Notes under the pieces: model-generated | The model's database searches: none | Told to the model about the DNA's origin: nothing | What the model saw: the letters and a program-made list of their open reading frames with translations, nothing else | Part shown: piece by piece, positions 8,130 through 17,484 of the stretch | Layout of the letters: every line of letters starts with the position of its first letter | How positions within the stretch are numbered: the first letter of the stretch is position 1 | Program-made: the position numbers and the translations under genes | NCBI GenBank assembly: GCA_006226495.1 | Contig: SBGU01000029.1 | Span: forward strand, 1-64,000 | DNA length: 64,000 bases | Direction of reading: 5' to 3' | Source of the DNA: Alphaproteobacteria bacterium | GTDB lineage: Bacteria > Pseudomonadota > Alphaproteobacteria > Sphingomonadales > Kordiimonadaceae

Positions 8130-9371
8130 ATGAAGGTTTTGGAGGCACTCCGCGAAGGCGAATTCACCCGCTCCTGGGCTTTGGACGGGCTGGAATTCTA
8201 TAACTGCACCGCAAGCGCCATTGAAGGCGAGGACTGCAATGATGCCGTCCATCTCTTGTATCCCGACAAGGTCGAGGAAGCGGCCCACGAATTCCTGGCC
8301 GGCTTCCGGGGCGCCAGCCTCTATGCCGTGAAGGCGAACCCGCACCCGGCAATCCTGAAATTGCTGTGGCGCGCCGGCGTGCGCCATTTCGACGTGGCAT
8401 CGCTGCGCGAGGTCGAGCTTGTCTCCGACCTCCTGCCCGGCGCCCAGCTTTATTTCATGCATCCGGTTAAAAGCCGGCAGGCCATCCGCTTTGCCTATGC
8501 GCGCGGCGTGCGGGCCTTCGCCTATGACAGCATGGACGAACTGAACAAGATTGCCGAAGAAACCGGCGGTGCGTCCGATATCAGCCTGTTCCTGCGCCTG
8601 CAGGTCGGCAGCAAGGATGCGGCCTATGCGCTGGGCGGCAAGTTTGGCGCCACGCTGATGGAAGCCCCGCTGCTCTTGGGCCGTGCCCGCCGCATGGCGC
8701 AGAAGATCGGTGTCTGTTTCCATGTCGGCTCGCAGTGCATGCGCCCGTCGGCCTACCGCGAAGCGCTGGGCAAGGTTTCGGCCATGTTGCAGGGCTGTGG
8801 TGTCAGCCTTGATATCATCGATGTTGGTGGTGGTTTCCCGATCCCCTATCCGGGCATGGAACCGCCGGCAATGCAGGCCTATTTCGATGAAATCCACGCA
8901 GCACTGGACGACGAAGGTTTCGCCGACCTCGAAACCCTGTGCGAGCCGGGCCGGGCACTTGTTGCCAAGGCCGGCGCGGTTGCCGTGCGTGTGGAAATGC
9001 GCCGTGGCAAGGACCTGTATCTGAACGATGGCACCTATGGGGCGCTGTTCGACGCCGGTGTACCAAGCTGGCAGTTCCCGATGGCGCTGCACACGGGTGA
9101 CGGTCGCAAACCGGCGCTCCGCCAGACCGGGTTCCGTTTCTTCGGCCCGACCTGCGACAGTTGCGACAAGATGGAAGGCCCGTTCTTCCTGCCGGACGAC
9201 GTCGAAGAAGGCGACTGGATCGTGGTCCAGCACCTGGGGGCCTATGGCTTTACCATGCAGACCCAGTTCAATGGTTTCTATTCCGAGACCATGGTGGTGA
9301 TCGAGCCCGAAGCCACGCAGGTCCACGGCCTGTTCAGCGTGCCGCGCATCGAGGCCGTGGCCGAAGACTGA
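8130..9371 (+). CDS. Ornithine/lysine decarboxylase, fold type III (alanine racemase-like)
   Basis: A PLP enzyme that decarboxylates ornithine to putrescine, or lysine to cadaverine, the first step of polyamine synthesis. The 413-residue protein has the PLP-lysine motif YAVKANPHP, HVGSQ, the glycine loop DVGGGFP, the phosphate-binding CEPGR and the catalytic-Cys motif GPTCDSCD of eukaryote-type ornithine decarboxylases. The C-terminal AYGFTMQTQFNGF is typical of the bacterial members. The ATG at 8130 is preferred over 8112 because AAAGGA precedes it and the predicted transcript begins between them. It stands alone between its own promoter and a strong hairpin. Ornithine versus lysine preference cannot be decided from sequence. 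Confidence 0.92.
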   Translation: MKVLEALREGEFTRSWALDGLEFYNCTASAIEGEDCNDAVHLLYPDKVEEAAHEFLAGFRGASLYAVKANPHPAILKLLWRAGVRHFDVASLREVELVSDLLPGAQLYFMHPVKSRQAIRFAYARGVRAFAYDSMDELNKIAEETGGASDISLFLRLQVGSKDAAYALGGKFGATLMEAPLLLGRARRMAQKIGVCFHVGSQCMRPSAYREALGKVSAMLQGCGVSLDIIDVGGGFPIPYPGMEPPAMQAYFDEIHAALDDEGFADLETLCEPGRALVAKAGAVAVRVEMRRGKDLYLNDGTYGALFDAGVPSWQFPMALHTGDGRKPALRQTGFRFFGPTCDSCDKMEGPFFLPDDVEEGDWIVVQHLGAYGFTMQTQFNGFYSETMVVIEPEATQVHGLFSVPRIEAVAED

Positions 9372-9394
9372 GCTGGAAAATCCCGATCGGCTTT

Positions 9395-9425
9395 TCGGGG
9401 GAAGTGGCCATGCCGCTTCCCCCGA
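9395..9425 (+). terminator. Strong hairpin after the decarboxylase
   Basis: A 14-bp stem, TCGGGGGAAG pairing with CTTCCCCCGA, then one T-G wobble and GGC/GCC, closed by a very small loop. It begins 24 bases after the stop. The following bases, TTGCATTAT, are only moderately T-rich, so termination or 3'-end protection are both possible. Confidence 0.65.
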
Positions 9426-9505
9426 TTGCATTATCAAGGTCTTCCACAACGCCTATTGATATATTACTCTATAGGTACGGGGTCAGATGAAAGGCAGGGG
9501 CAGGC

Positions 9506-10624
9506 GTGCAGATCGTTGCGGACCTTTGGCATCCATCATTGCTGATGTTCCTGGCAACAACCGCTTTGCCGATCTTCCTGTTCAAGCAGCGCCCTGTCCT
9601 TCGTGAAATCGAACAGGGATATAGCGCCATCCTGTATGGTGCCGTGATCATCGCAATTGCCGCCTTCGCCGATTATGCCGAAGAACTGCCCTATGTGCAG
9701 GACTTCGTCGTGTATCATCTGGGCGGCAAGGCAGAAGGCACCCTGCTGCCGTTCATCTATGTGCCGGGCATCCTGACCGTAGGCTACGGCGTTTCCCGCT
9801 GGCTGCCGGCAGTCTATACCGTGAGCCACGAGATCGAACGCCGCAAGGCAGCCGAAGCCGAACTTCTGGCCCTGTTACAGGAAGTGAACAACCTGGCGCG
9901 CCAGGCGGAAGAAGCCAACCGGTCCAAAAGCGAATTCCTGGCCACCATGAGCCACGAACTGAGGACACCCTTGAATGCGGTGATCGGCTTTACCGAAATG
10001 CTGCAGACAGACCTTTATAACAACCCGGAAAAACGGCAGGAATATCTGGCGATCATTGCCGACAGTGGCCACCATCTCCTGAATATCATCAATGATATTC
10101 TGGACCTGTCGCGCCTGGAGGCCGGCAAGATCCCGATCGAGGTCACAAGCTTCAATGTCGGCGATCTGATCGACGAATGCATCGCCTACACGGAACCGAG
10201 GGCGATCAGCAAGGACCTGAAGATCGTGCGCAGATACCCTGATCTGGATATCACCACCGACCGGCGGCTGATGAAACAGATCCTGTTGAACCTGCTGTCA
10301 AATGCGGTGAAATTCACACCGGAGCATGGCACGATAAGCCTGACCGCCGACCTGACAGGCGACCAGGTGCAGATTTCGGTGCAGGACACGGGCGTCGGCA
10401 TGTCGCCAGAAGAGGTTCAGCGCGCCATGGAACCCTTTGTCCAGATCGACAACAGGCTGGCCCGCGCACATGAAGGCACCGGCCTTGGCCTGCCGCTTGT
10501 GGACCGTTTCACTGCGCTCCTGAAGGGATCGATGGCGATCAATTCCGAAAAAGGCGTGGGGACGCGGGTCGACCTGAAACTGCCGGCCGACTCCGCCATC
10601 ACCGGCGAGCCCGAATTTATCTGA
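9506..10624 (+). CDS. Membrane histidine kinase
   Basis: A 372-residue sensor kinase. Three hydrophobic segments in residues 8-105 form a small membrane sensor with no large periplasmic loop. A short coiled coil (ERRKAAEAELLALLQEVNNL) leads into HisKA with the phospho-acceptor His150 in SHELRTPLN. The HATPase domain follows with N box LLNLLSNAVKF, G1 QDTGVGM and G2 EGTGLGLPL. The start is GTG at 9506 with AGGCAGGGG upstream. No response regulator is adjacent, so it is an orphan whose partner lies elsewhere. The signal is unknown. Confidence 0.93.
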   Translation: MQIVADLWHPSLLMFLATTALPIFLFKQRPVLREIEQGYSAILYGAVIIAIAAFADYAEELPYVQDFVVYHLGGKAEGTLLPFIYVPGILTVGYGVSRWLPAVYTVSHEIERRKAAEAELLALLQEVNNLARQAEEANRSKSEFLATMSHELRTPLNAVIGFTEMLQTDLYNNPEKRQEYLAIIADSGHHLLNIINDILDLSRLEAGKIPIEVTSFNVGDLIDECIAYTEPRAISKDLKIVRRYPDLDITTDRRLMKQILLNLLSNAVKFTPEHGTISLTADLTGDQVQISVQDTGVGMSPEEVQRAMEPFVQIDNRLARAHEGTGLGLPLVDRFTALLKGSMAINSEKGVGTRVDLKLPADSAITGEPEFI

Positions 10625-10627
10625 AAA

Positions 10628-11284
10628 TCAGAATGGCAGCGGGGCCGACAGGGCCAGCCGCGCGCCCGTGCGCGGATGCGCGAGCACCAGTTCGGTCGCA
10701 TGCAGTTGCAGCCGGGGCGCCATGGCCACCATGTCGGGCGGCGCATAAAGCGTATCGCCCAGGATCGGATGACCAAGGCTTTGCATATGCACCCGCAACT
10801 GGTGCGACCGGCCGGTCACCGGATACAGCGCCACACGGGTGCGGTCGGCCTCGCGCGTCAGCACCCGATAACGGGTGATCGCCTTTTTGCCCTGCACATG
10901 GTCGACCATATGTTTGGGCCGGTTCGGCCAGTCCACGATCAGCGGCAGGTCGATCTCGCCCTCGTCGTCTGCGACGATGCCACCCACAATGGCCGTATAG
11001 GTCTTGTCGGTCTGGCGGTCTTCGAACTGGCGGCTGATGTTGCGGTGCGCATCCATATTGAGCGCCATGATCATCAGGCCCGAGGTTTCGAGGTCCAGCC
11101 GGTGGACCACGGTGGCACTGCGGTGATCGCGCTGGGTGCGCCAGGCCAGGCTGTCGCGTTTTTCACGCCCGCGCCCCGGCACCGACAACAGGCCGCTTGG
11201 CTTGTTGAGCGCGATCAGGTCCTCGTCCTTGTAGAGAATCTCAAGGAACGGGTCCCGGGGCGGGTTATAGACGAACTCTTCCAT
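10628..11284 (-). CDS. RluA-family pseudouridine synthase
   Basis: Isomerises uridine to pseudouridine in rRNA and/or tRNA. The 218-residue protein has the catalytic motif HRLDLETSG with the active-site Asp, the LNKPSGLLSVPGR start segment and the C-terminal TGRSHQLRVHMQSLGHPILGD. It has no S4 domain and is short, as is RluA itself (23S U746 and tRNA position 32), so RluA-like is the best guess. The start at 11284 is chosen by homology, since upstream codons are low-complexity. Its 3' end lies three bases from the convergent histidine kinase stop. Confidence 0.9.
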   Translation of the reverse strand: MEEFVYNPPRDPFLEILYKDEDLIALNKPSGLLSVPGRGREKRDSLAWRTQRDHRSATVVHRLDLETSGLMIMALNMDAHRNISRQFEDRQTDKTYTAIVGGIVADDEGEIDLPLIVDWPNRPKHMVDHVQGKKAITRYRVLTREADRTRVALYPVTGRSHQLRVHMQSLGHPILGDTLYAPPDMVAMAPRLQLHATELVLAHPRTGARLALSAPLPF

Positions 11285-11448
11285 CAATACGGCCTTGGCT
11301 TGCGGGGCCCGGGGGCCCGGTCCCGCGCACATATCGGCGCTTGCGCGCCTGTTGTCAAATGCCTTGACCCCCATGGTGCCGATTGCGCGGCGCGTCTATT
11401 ATGCTAGGGTGCGCGCAAAAGCAGAACCCCAAGCATCGGAAACCGGAC

Positions 11449-12663
11449 ATGACCCAGCCATCCATTGCCATTGTCGGTGCCGGCCCCACGGGCCTGATGG
11501 CAGCAGAAAGACTGGCCGAAGCCGGCTTCCGGCCCGTGCTGTATGACGCCATGCCCACGCCCGCGCGCAAATTCCTGATGGCCGGCAAATCGGGGCTGAA
11601 TATCACCCACAGCGAACCCCTGGATCAATTCGTGGGCCGTTATGGTACGGCACACGACCATATCGGCGCCGCTGTGCGGGCCTTCCCGCCCGCGGCGGTG
11701 CGCGAATGGGCCGCCGGCCTTGGCACCGAAACCTTTGTTGGCAGCTCGGGCCGGGTATTCCCGACCGAATTCAAGGCGTCACCCCTGCTGCGGGCCTGGC
11801 TTGGCCGGCTGGGCGGCATGGGCGTAACGCTGAAGACCCGCCACCGCTGGACCGGCTGGACCACAGACGGCGCGCTGGCATTTGACACACCCGATGGCGC
11901 CGTCGCCGTTCAGGCCGACGCCACCCTCCTGGCCCTTGGCGGCCCAAGCTGGCCGCGCCTCGGGTCGGACGGCGCCTGGGTCCAGGCACTTCGGGACAAA
12001 GGCGTGGACGTGCAGCCCTTCCGACCGGCCAACTGTGGCTTTGACTGCGAATGGTCGGCTTATTTCAAGGATCGTTTCGCAGGCGAACCGGTCAAGGGCA
12101 CGGCCCTTTCTTTCGCGGACCAGCGCCTGAAGGGGGACTTTGTTATCAGTCACTATGGTGTTGAAGGCAGCGCCATCTATGGCCTTTCGGCGGCACTGCG
12201 CGACCATATCGAAGCCCATGGCAGCGCAACCCTCAGCCTCGACCTGATGCCGGACCGCAGCACAGAAGCCGTCCTGGCCATGCTGTCGAAGCCGCGTGGC
12301 AAAAAGTCCTTCGCGACCCACCTCAAGAAAAGTGTGCACCTGAGCGGCGTGAAGGCCGCCCTGTTGCGCGAATGCCTGAAGACCGACACCCTGGCGGACA
12401 CCATCCGGCTCGCCGCGGCCCTGAAGGCGCTGCCCATCAAGCTGACAGCGCCGCGCCCGGTTGCCGAAGCCATCAGCACGGCAGGCGGCATCAGCCTTGA
12501 AGCCCTGGATGACGCCCTGATGCTGAAAGCCGTACCCGGTGTGTTCGCGGCCGGTGAAATGCTGGACTGGGAGGCACCCACGGGCGGGTACCTATTGACC
12601 GGTTGCCTGGCCGAAGGACGGCGTGCCGCAGAAGGCATGATTCGGTATTTCGCTGGCCAATAA
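11449..12663 (+). CDS. BaiN/HI0933-type flavoprotein (TIGR03862-like)
   Basis: A 404-residue FAD-dependent protein of the HI0933/YhiN family. The N-terminus IAIVGAGPTGLMAAERLAEAG is a classic dinucleotide-binding fold, followed by KSGLNITHSE and GRVFPTEFKASPLLRAW, a hallmark of the family, and the C-terminal FAD segment GVFAAGEMLDWEAPTGGYLL. Family members are annotated as NAD(P)/FAD-dependent oxidoreductases, and the true substrate is unknown in most bacteria. The start at 11449 places the glycine-rich loop near residue 8 as usual; an upstream ATG at 11383 gives an implausible leader. Confidence 0.88.
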   Translation: MTQPSIAIVGAGPTGLMAAERLAEAGFRPVLYDAMPTPARKFLMAGKSGLNITHSEPLDQFVGRYGTAHDHIGAAVRAFPPAAVREWAAGLGTETFVGSSGRVFPTEFKASPLLRAWLGRLGGMGVTLKTRHRWTGWTTDGALAFDTPDGAVAVQADATLLALGGPSWPRLGSDGAWVQALRDKGVDVQPFRPANCGFDCEWSAYFKDRFAGEPVKGTALSFADQRLKGDFVISHYGVEGSAIYGLSAALRDHIEAHGSATLSLDLMPDRSTEAVLAMLSKPRGKKSFATHLKKSVHLSGVKAALLRECLKTDTLADTIRLAAALKALPIKLTAPRPVAEAISTAGGISLEALDDALMLKAVPGVFAAGEMLDWEAPTGGYLLTGCLAEGRRAAEGMIRYFAGQ

Positions 12664-12725
12664 GCCGAAATCGCGGCACAGTTGGAGCCGGGGTCACGGC
12701 AACTGGGTGAATTGGCACAAGAACG

Positions 12726-15533
12726 ATGCACCGGACCAGCGGCATGATACGACCAGGACTGGATAGCGTCAGCGGCTGGCTGACCTACCTGCTTCTGTCC
12801 GCACTCACCGCCGGCGCCTATGTGCTGACGGGTCGGGTCGGCCTCCTGCTTTCCACCGAAAATGGCTATTCTACCCTGATCTGGCCGCCGTCGGGCCTGG
12901 CGCTGGCCGCCATTATGCTGCTTGGCCTCAGGATATGGCCCGCCCTTGCGCTCGGCGCCTATATCACCAACCTGTCCCTTGGCCCCAGTTATGACAGCGT
13001 GTGGATGGCCATTGTCGATCAGCCCCAGAATATCGCAATCGCAATCGGCAACAGCACACAGGCGGTATTGGCCTGGTATCTGCTGAAGCGGTTCAAATGC
13101 CACGCCTTTGCGCTCACGCACCTGAGCACGATCCTGAAATTCTATGCCCTCGCAGGGCCCGTCAGTTGCCTGCTGGCCGCCAGCGTCGGCACCGCCAGCC
13201 TGTACGGGTTCGGTATCATCGGACCGGGTGATGTAGCCAACACCTGGCTCACCTGGTGGGTGGGCGACGCCAATGGTGTGATCCTGTTCACGCCGCTCAT
13301 TATCGCCTGGTCTTTGCCGCGGGACAGGACCTGGCTGCAGCGGCGGGCCATTGTTACCATCGGGGTGACTTTGGTGTTCACGCTGATGGCCCTGTTCGTC
13401 TATCACAGCCGCACCTGGCAGGAGGAAGATCTGGGGCGCCAGATACAGCACGATGCAAGCATTGTTGCCCGCGCACTGGAGTCCAGCATCGAAGGTGCCG
13501 CCAGCACCGTCTACGGCCTGGCAGACCTATTGAGTTTCGAGCCAAGCATGACCCGGCAGACGTTCGAGGCCTTCGCGGACGGCCACCTCAGGCGCATACA
13601 GACAATCTCTGCTCTCTCGTGGAACAAACAGGTCAGAAATGACGAACGGGCCAGAGCAGAGGCTATCCTGCGCGCAGACTATGGTCCGGAACGACAAATC
13701 TACGAAATCGACGCCAACGGCAGCCGCGTCCCAGCCGAAGAAGCAGATCAATATGTCTATGTGAAATATATCGTGCCGTTAAAGGCCCACGAAACAGCAA
13801 TCGGCCTGAATGTCTGGCATCAGCCGACGCGCAGGCTGGCGCTGGAAACAGCGCTTTATAACAATGATGCCGCCATAACCGCACCGGTAAGGCTGGTCCA
13901 GAATCAGGATGGGCTGGATACGCTGATTTTTGTCCCGGTCAAACGCGAGGGCCGCAACCGGGGCTTCGCAACCGGTATCATGATGACGGAGCGGCTGGTA
14001 GAAACCGCGCTGGCGGACGCCCACGCCAATGGCCTGTTATTGCAGGTCACCGATACGGCGGCCCCTGCGGGCCAGAATATCCTACAGCCCTACAGGGCGC
14101 CCGAAGGCGAAATCCTGCACCCGGATCGAGGCACCTCGCTTTTCATCAACGTGGTAGACCGCCGCTGGCAACTTGATGTCGTGCCGACCACTCGTTACCT
14201 GTTGGCGCACCGGTCGCGCACATCGCTTCTTGTGCTGGTCGTTGCATGGGTATCTGCTGCCACTCTTGGCATCCTGTTCCTGGTGATGGCCGGCCGGCAG
14301 TTCGAAACCGAGCGGCTGGTCTCAGAACGGACCGAAGAACTGGTCAGGGCCAACCGCGCCAAATCGGACTTCCTTGCGAACATGAGCCACGAGATCAGGA
14401 CACCCATGAACGGGGTCCTGGGCATGCTGACCCTGTTGCAGGACAGTGCGCTCGACGAAGAACAGCGCAAGCTTGTCGATATCGCCCATTCGTCTGCCCG
14501 CGCGCAACTGGCGCTGATCAACGACATTCTCGATTTCTCGAAACTCGAGAAGGGCCAACTGACCCTGATGCCCGAACCGCTGCACCTGCCAACCCTTATC
14601 TCGGATTCGGTAGCCATGCTGCGGCCCACTGCGGCGGCGAAGAACCTGGCCATCGAATTGGACCTCCCGGCTCGGTCGGTTGAATATCTGGTCAGCGATT
14701 CACTGCGCCTGCAGCAGGTGCTGTTCAACCTGATCGGAAATGCCATCAAGTTCACGAACGAAGGCCGTGTCACGGTCAGCCTGAAACAGAAACAGATCAG
14801 TGGCGGCGCCTGCCATGTCGAGATCGCGGTCAAGGACACCGGCATCGGCATTGCCGCCGAAGACCAGCCAATGTTGTTCGAGCGCTTCAAGCAGGTGGAC
14901 TCGTCCGCAAGCCGCAAGTACCAGGGCACCGGGCTTGGCCTCGCCATTTCGAAACAGATTGCCGAGCTTCTGGGCGGTAGCATCGCCCTTGAAAGCAGGC
15001 TGGGCATCGGCACGACCATCACGGTCAGCTTCGATGCCGTCACCACCACTGATGTACCGGCCCGCGAGGCCGAAATCAGCGCCGACGACCAAGCCGGCGA
15101 ACAGCGCACCCTGCATGTGCTGGTGGCCGAGGACAATATCGTCAACCAGCTTCTGGTGCAGAAGCTGCTGAAGAAACACGGACATGATGCAGTTATGGCC
15201 AACAACGGACAGGAAGTGCTTGACCGCCTGACCGAGCAGGCAGCAACCGGTGCAAAACCGTTCGACCTGGTGTTGATGGATATCCAGATGCCGCTGATGG
15301 ACGGGGTCGAAGCCACGACGACCATCAGACGCTCCGGCGCGGCCTATGCCGGTATCCCGATCATCGCGCTCAGCGCCAACGCCCTGCCGGAACAGCACCG
15401 GGAATACCTGGCCGCCGGTATGGATGCCTTTGTCGACAAGCCGATCCTGGTCGGGGAATTCTATGGCACCATCGCGCGCGTCCTGGGTGAACCACGCAGC
15501 CGAATTGCAGAACGGCGCAAATCCCCGCGCTGA
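12726..15533 (+). CDS. MASE1-CHASE hybrid sensor histidine kinase
   Basis: A 935-residue membrane kinase. Residues about 15-235 are a multi-helix MASE1 sensor (LIWPPSGLALAAIMLLG). Residues about 250-430 form an extracytoplasmic CHASE domain (ALSWNKQV, VKYIVPL). A further transmembrane helix near 500 leads to HisKA with His555 in SHEIRTPMNG, then HATPase (NLIGNAIKFT, KDTGIGI, GTGLGLAI) and a C-terminal receiver domain with phospho-acceptor Asp852 in LMDIQMPLMDG. CHASE domains often bind small molecules such as cytokinin-like ligands, but the ligand here is unknown. No Hpt domain is included, so phosphotransfer needs a separate partner. The start at 12726 has only a weak AAGAA upstream; 12744 is an alternative. 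Confidence 0.94.
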   Translation: MHRTSGMIRPGLDSVSGWLTYLLLSALTAGAYVLTGRVGLLLSTENGYSTLIWPPSGLALAAIMLLGLRIWPALALGAYITNLSLGPSYDSVWMAIVDQPQNIAIAIGNSTQAVLAWYLLKRFKCHAFALTHLSTILKFYALAGPVSCLLAASVGTASLYGFGIIGPGDVANTWLTWWVGDANGVILFTPLIIAWSLPRDRTWLQRRAIVTIGVTLVFTLMALFVYHSRTWQEEDLGRQIQHDASIVARALESSIEGAASTVYGLADLLSFEPSMTRQTFEAFADGHLRRIQTISALSWNKQVRNDERARAEAILRADYGPERQIYEIDANGSRVPAEEADQYVYVKYIVPLKAHETAIGLNVWHQPTRRLALETALYNNDAAITAPVRLVQNQDGLDTLIFVPVKREGRNRGFATGIMMTERLVETALADAHANGLLLQVTDTAAPAGQNILQPYRAPEGEILHPDRGTSLFINVVDRRWQLDVVPTTRYLLAHRSRTSLLVLVVAWVSAATLGILFLVMAGRQFETERLVSERTEELVRANRAKSDFLANMSHEIRTPMNGVLGMLTLLQDSALDEEQRKLVDIAHSSARAQLALINDILDFSKLEKGQLTLMPEPLHLPTLISDSVAMLRPTAAAKNLAIELDLPARSVEYLVSDSLRLQQVLFNLIGNAIKFTNEGRVTVSLKQKQISGGACHVEIAVKDTGIGIAAEDQPMLFERFKQVDSSASRKYQGTGLGLAISKQIAELLGGSIALESRLGIGTTITVSFDAVTTTDVPAREAEISADDQAGEQRTLHVLVAEDNIVNQLLVQKLLKKHGHDAVMANNGQEVLDRLTEQAATGAKPFDLVLMDIQMPLMDGVEATTTIRRSGAAYAGIPIIALSANALPEQHREYLAAGMDAFVDKPILVGEFYGTIARVLGEPRSRIAERRKSPR

Positions 15534-15607
15534 AGCCGCCTTCCCGGCTTGACCCCGTCCACCGGTCGCACCACAGTAAGCGGCAACAGTCGAGGGGGAG
15601 CAAGATC

Positions 15608-16489
15608 ATGAAAAAATACCGAGGGACCGCCCTGGCCCTGATGCTGGCCACCAGCACTGCCGCACAGGCGGCTGATGCTGTTACAGCGGATATCAAGAGC
15701 GTGGACCGCACAGCCCCGCCAGGCTTGGTGGAACTGGTGGTGCCGTCGCATGGTGCCGCCATGGTTGGCCATCTCTACACTGCCAACGGGCCCGGGCCAC
15801 ACCCGACTGTCGTGATGCTGCATGGTTTCCCGGGCAACGAAAAGAACCTCGATCTGGCGCAAAGCCTGCGCCGTGCCGGTTTCAACACGCTCTATTTCCA
15901 TTATCGCGGCGCCTGGGGCAGCGGCGGCAAATACAGCCTCGCCCATGTGCTGGAGGACGCAAAGGCCGCCGTCGCCTATGTCCGCGCGAAGGGCGAAGCC
16001 GGCGAAGACCGCATCGACCCCACCCGGGTCAGCCTTGTGGGCCACAGCCTGGGTGGTTATACCGCGCTGATGACCGGCGCCATGGATGCCGATATCCGCT
16101 GCACTGTCGCCATCGCGCCCGCCGACATGACGCCCTTTGTGGGCGCAGTCAAAAGCACCGACGTGGTCAGCACCGAAACCGATGAGCCCGTGCCCGGCCT
16201 TGATGGTTATTCCTTCGGCGACCTGATCCGGGAAACCCGGTCCGACCCCGAACATTTTGTGCTGGCGCCCAAAATGGCGGGCTTCAAGGACCGCAAGCTG
16301 ATGATCATTTCCGGCGACAAGGACACCGTGGTGCCGCTTGCGGTGCAGCAGCCCGCGGTCGATGCCGCCAATGCGGCCATGCCTGCAGCCTTCCTGCGCA
16401 TGGTCATGGATGCAGATCACAGCTTCTCCTGGAACCGCATCGCACTCGGCCATGCCGTGGTCGACTGGATGGGCACACACTGCCAATGA
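15608..16489 (+). CDS. Exported alpha/beta hydrolase
   Basis: A 293-residue hydrolase with a Sec signal peptide (ALALMLATSTAAQAADA, cleavage near residue 22). The fold is clear from VVMLHGFPGNEKN (oxyanion-hole strand), the nucleophile elbow GHSLGGY, the acid in SGDKDTVVP and the base in DADHSFSW. It belongs to the dienelactone hydrolase/peptidase S9-like group of serine hydrolases, and the substrate is unknown. Its stop is 12 bases before the phosphatase-mutase start, so the two exported proteins are probably co-transcribed. Confidence 0.88.
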   Translation: MKKYRGTALALMLATSTAAQAADAVTADIKSVDRTAPPGLVELVVPSHGAAMVGHLYTANGPGPHPTVVMLHGFPGNEKNLDLAQSLRRAGFNTLYFHYRGAWGSGGKYSLAHVLEDAKAAVAYVRAKGEAGEDRIDPTRVSLVGHSLGGYTALMTGAMDADIRCTVAIAPADMTPFVGAVKSTDVVSTETDEPVPGLDGYSFGDLIRETRSDPEHFVLAPKMAGFKDRKLMIISGDKDTVVPLAVQQPAVDAANAAMPAAFLRMVMDADHSFSWNRIALGHAVVDWMGTHCQ

Positions 16490-16500
16490 GAGGACCCGAC

Positions 16501-17484
16501 ATGATTTCCAGGATCACCCGGCTGATCGCGCCGCTGTTGCTGGCCATTACCGCCACTTGCGCCGTGGCCGCCGACGCAACAATCTATCTGGTACGCCACG
16601 CCGAAAAAGTGGCTGATGGCACCTCCGACCCGGCCCTGACAGCGGAAGGTGAAGCCCGCGCGGCCTGGATCGCCGATTATATGGCCGACAAGGGCCTGAA
16701 GGCTGTCTATTCCACCAATTACAAGCGCACGCGCGACACGGCAGCACCGTCTTCGGCGACCGCCGGGGTCGAGATACAGCTTTATGATCCGCGCAAACTG
16801 CAGGAATTTGCCGAAAGCCTGAAAAGCCTTGAAGGCCCTGTGCTGGTTGTCGGCCACAGCAATACCACGCCCATCCTGGCGGGCCTGCTGGTGGGTGAAA
16901 AATACGAGGAGCTGGACGAAAGCATCTATGACCATATCTATGTGGTGACCCTGCATGATGACGGTACGGCCACGGTGCGGATCGACCATAGCGAGCCGCG
17001 CACAGCGATAGACCCTGCCATGGGCGTGCGCAACGCCATGGCAGCGCGGCTGGCCCTTATGGCCGACGTTGCCGCCTATAAATGGCTGCATGACCTGCCG
17101 ATCGCCGACCCGGCACGCGAAGCCGAGCTGACGGAAAAAACCGTCGGGCGCGCAATGGCGGAAGGCCTTGATGCGGCCTATGCCCGCAAGCTGGTCGAAG
17201 GCCAGATGATGGCCGCCAAGACTGTGCAGAGCCGGCTGTTTGCAGCCTGGAAAGCCGGTACCGTGCCGGTACCCGTCGCCGCCCCCGACCTGGCCACAAG
17301 CCTGCGGCCCAAGATCAGCGCACTGACGGCGCAGCTTGTGGTGGCCGTCAAGGATGCAGACGCTGCATTTGCCAACTGTGCTGTACAGCAGTCGCTTCGG
17401 CAGGTTCCCCCGACCCTGACAGCCGACGCCTATGCCTGGTCGTTCGCCGCCGAAGGTGTGATCGCCGGCCAGGCCTGCAACTGA
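16501..17484 (+). CDS. Exported fusion: histidine phosphatase plus AroQ-gamma chorismate mutase
   Basis: A 327-residue exported protein with two enzyme domains. A signal peptide ends near ATCAVAADA. Residues 25-165 form a histidine phosphatase with the catalytic YLVRHAEK (His33) and the second histidine in VVGHSNT. Residues 174-327 match secreted chorismate mutase (Rv1885c, Salmonella AroQ). Arg183 and Lys194 are 11 apart, as Arg49 and Lys60 are in Rv1885c. Arg206 follows 12 later, Gln243 falls at the Glu109 position, and two C-terminal cysteines stand where the family disulfide lies. The mutase converts chorismate to prephenate in the periplasm. The start at 16501 has AGAGGA eight bases upstream. 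This pairing is unusual and is discussed as a finding. Confidence 0.88.
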   Translation: MISRITRLIAPLLLAITATCAVAADATIYLVRHAEKVADGTSDPALTAEGEARAAWIADYMADKGLKAVYSTNYKRTRDTAAPSSATAGVEIQLYDPRKLQEFAESLKSLEGPVLVVGHSNTTPILAGLLVGEKYEELDESIYDHIYVVTLHDDGTATVRIDHSEPRTAIDPAMGVRNAMAARLALMADVAAYKWLHDLPIADPAREAELTEKTVGRAMAEGLDAAYARKLVEGQMMAAKTVQSRLFAAWKAGTVPVPVAAPDLATSLRPKISALTAQLVVAVKDADAAFANCAVQQSLRQVPPTLTADAYAWSFAAEGVIAGQACN

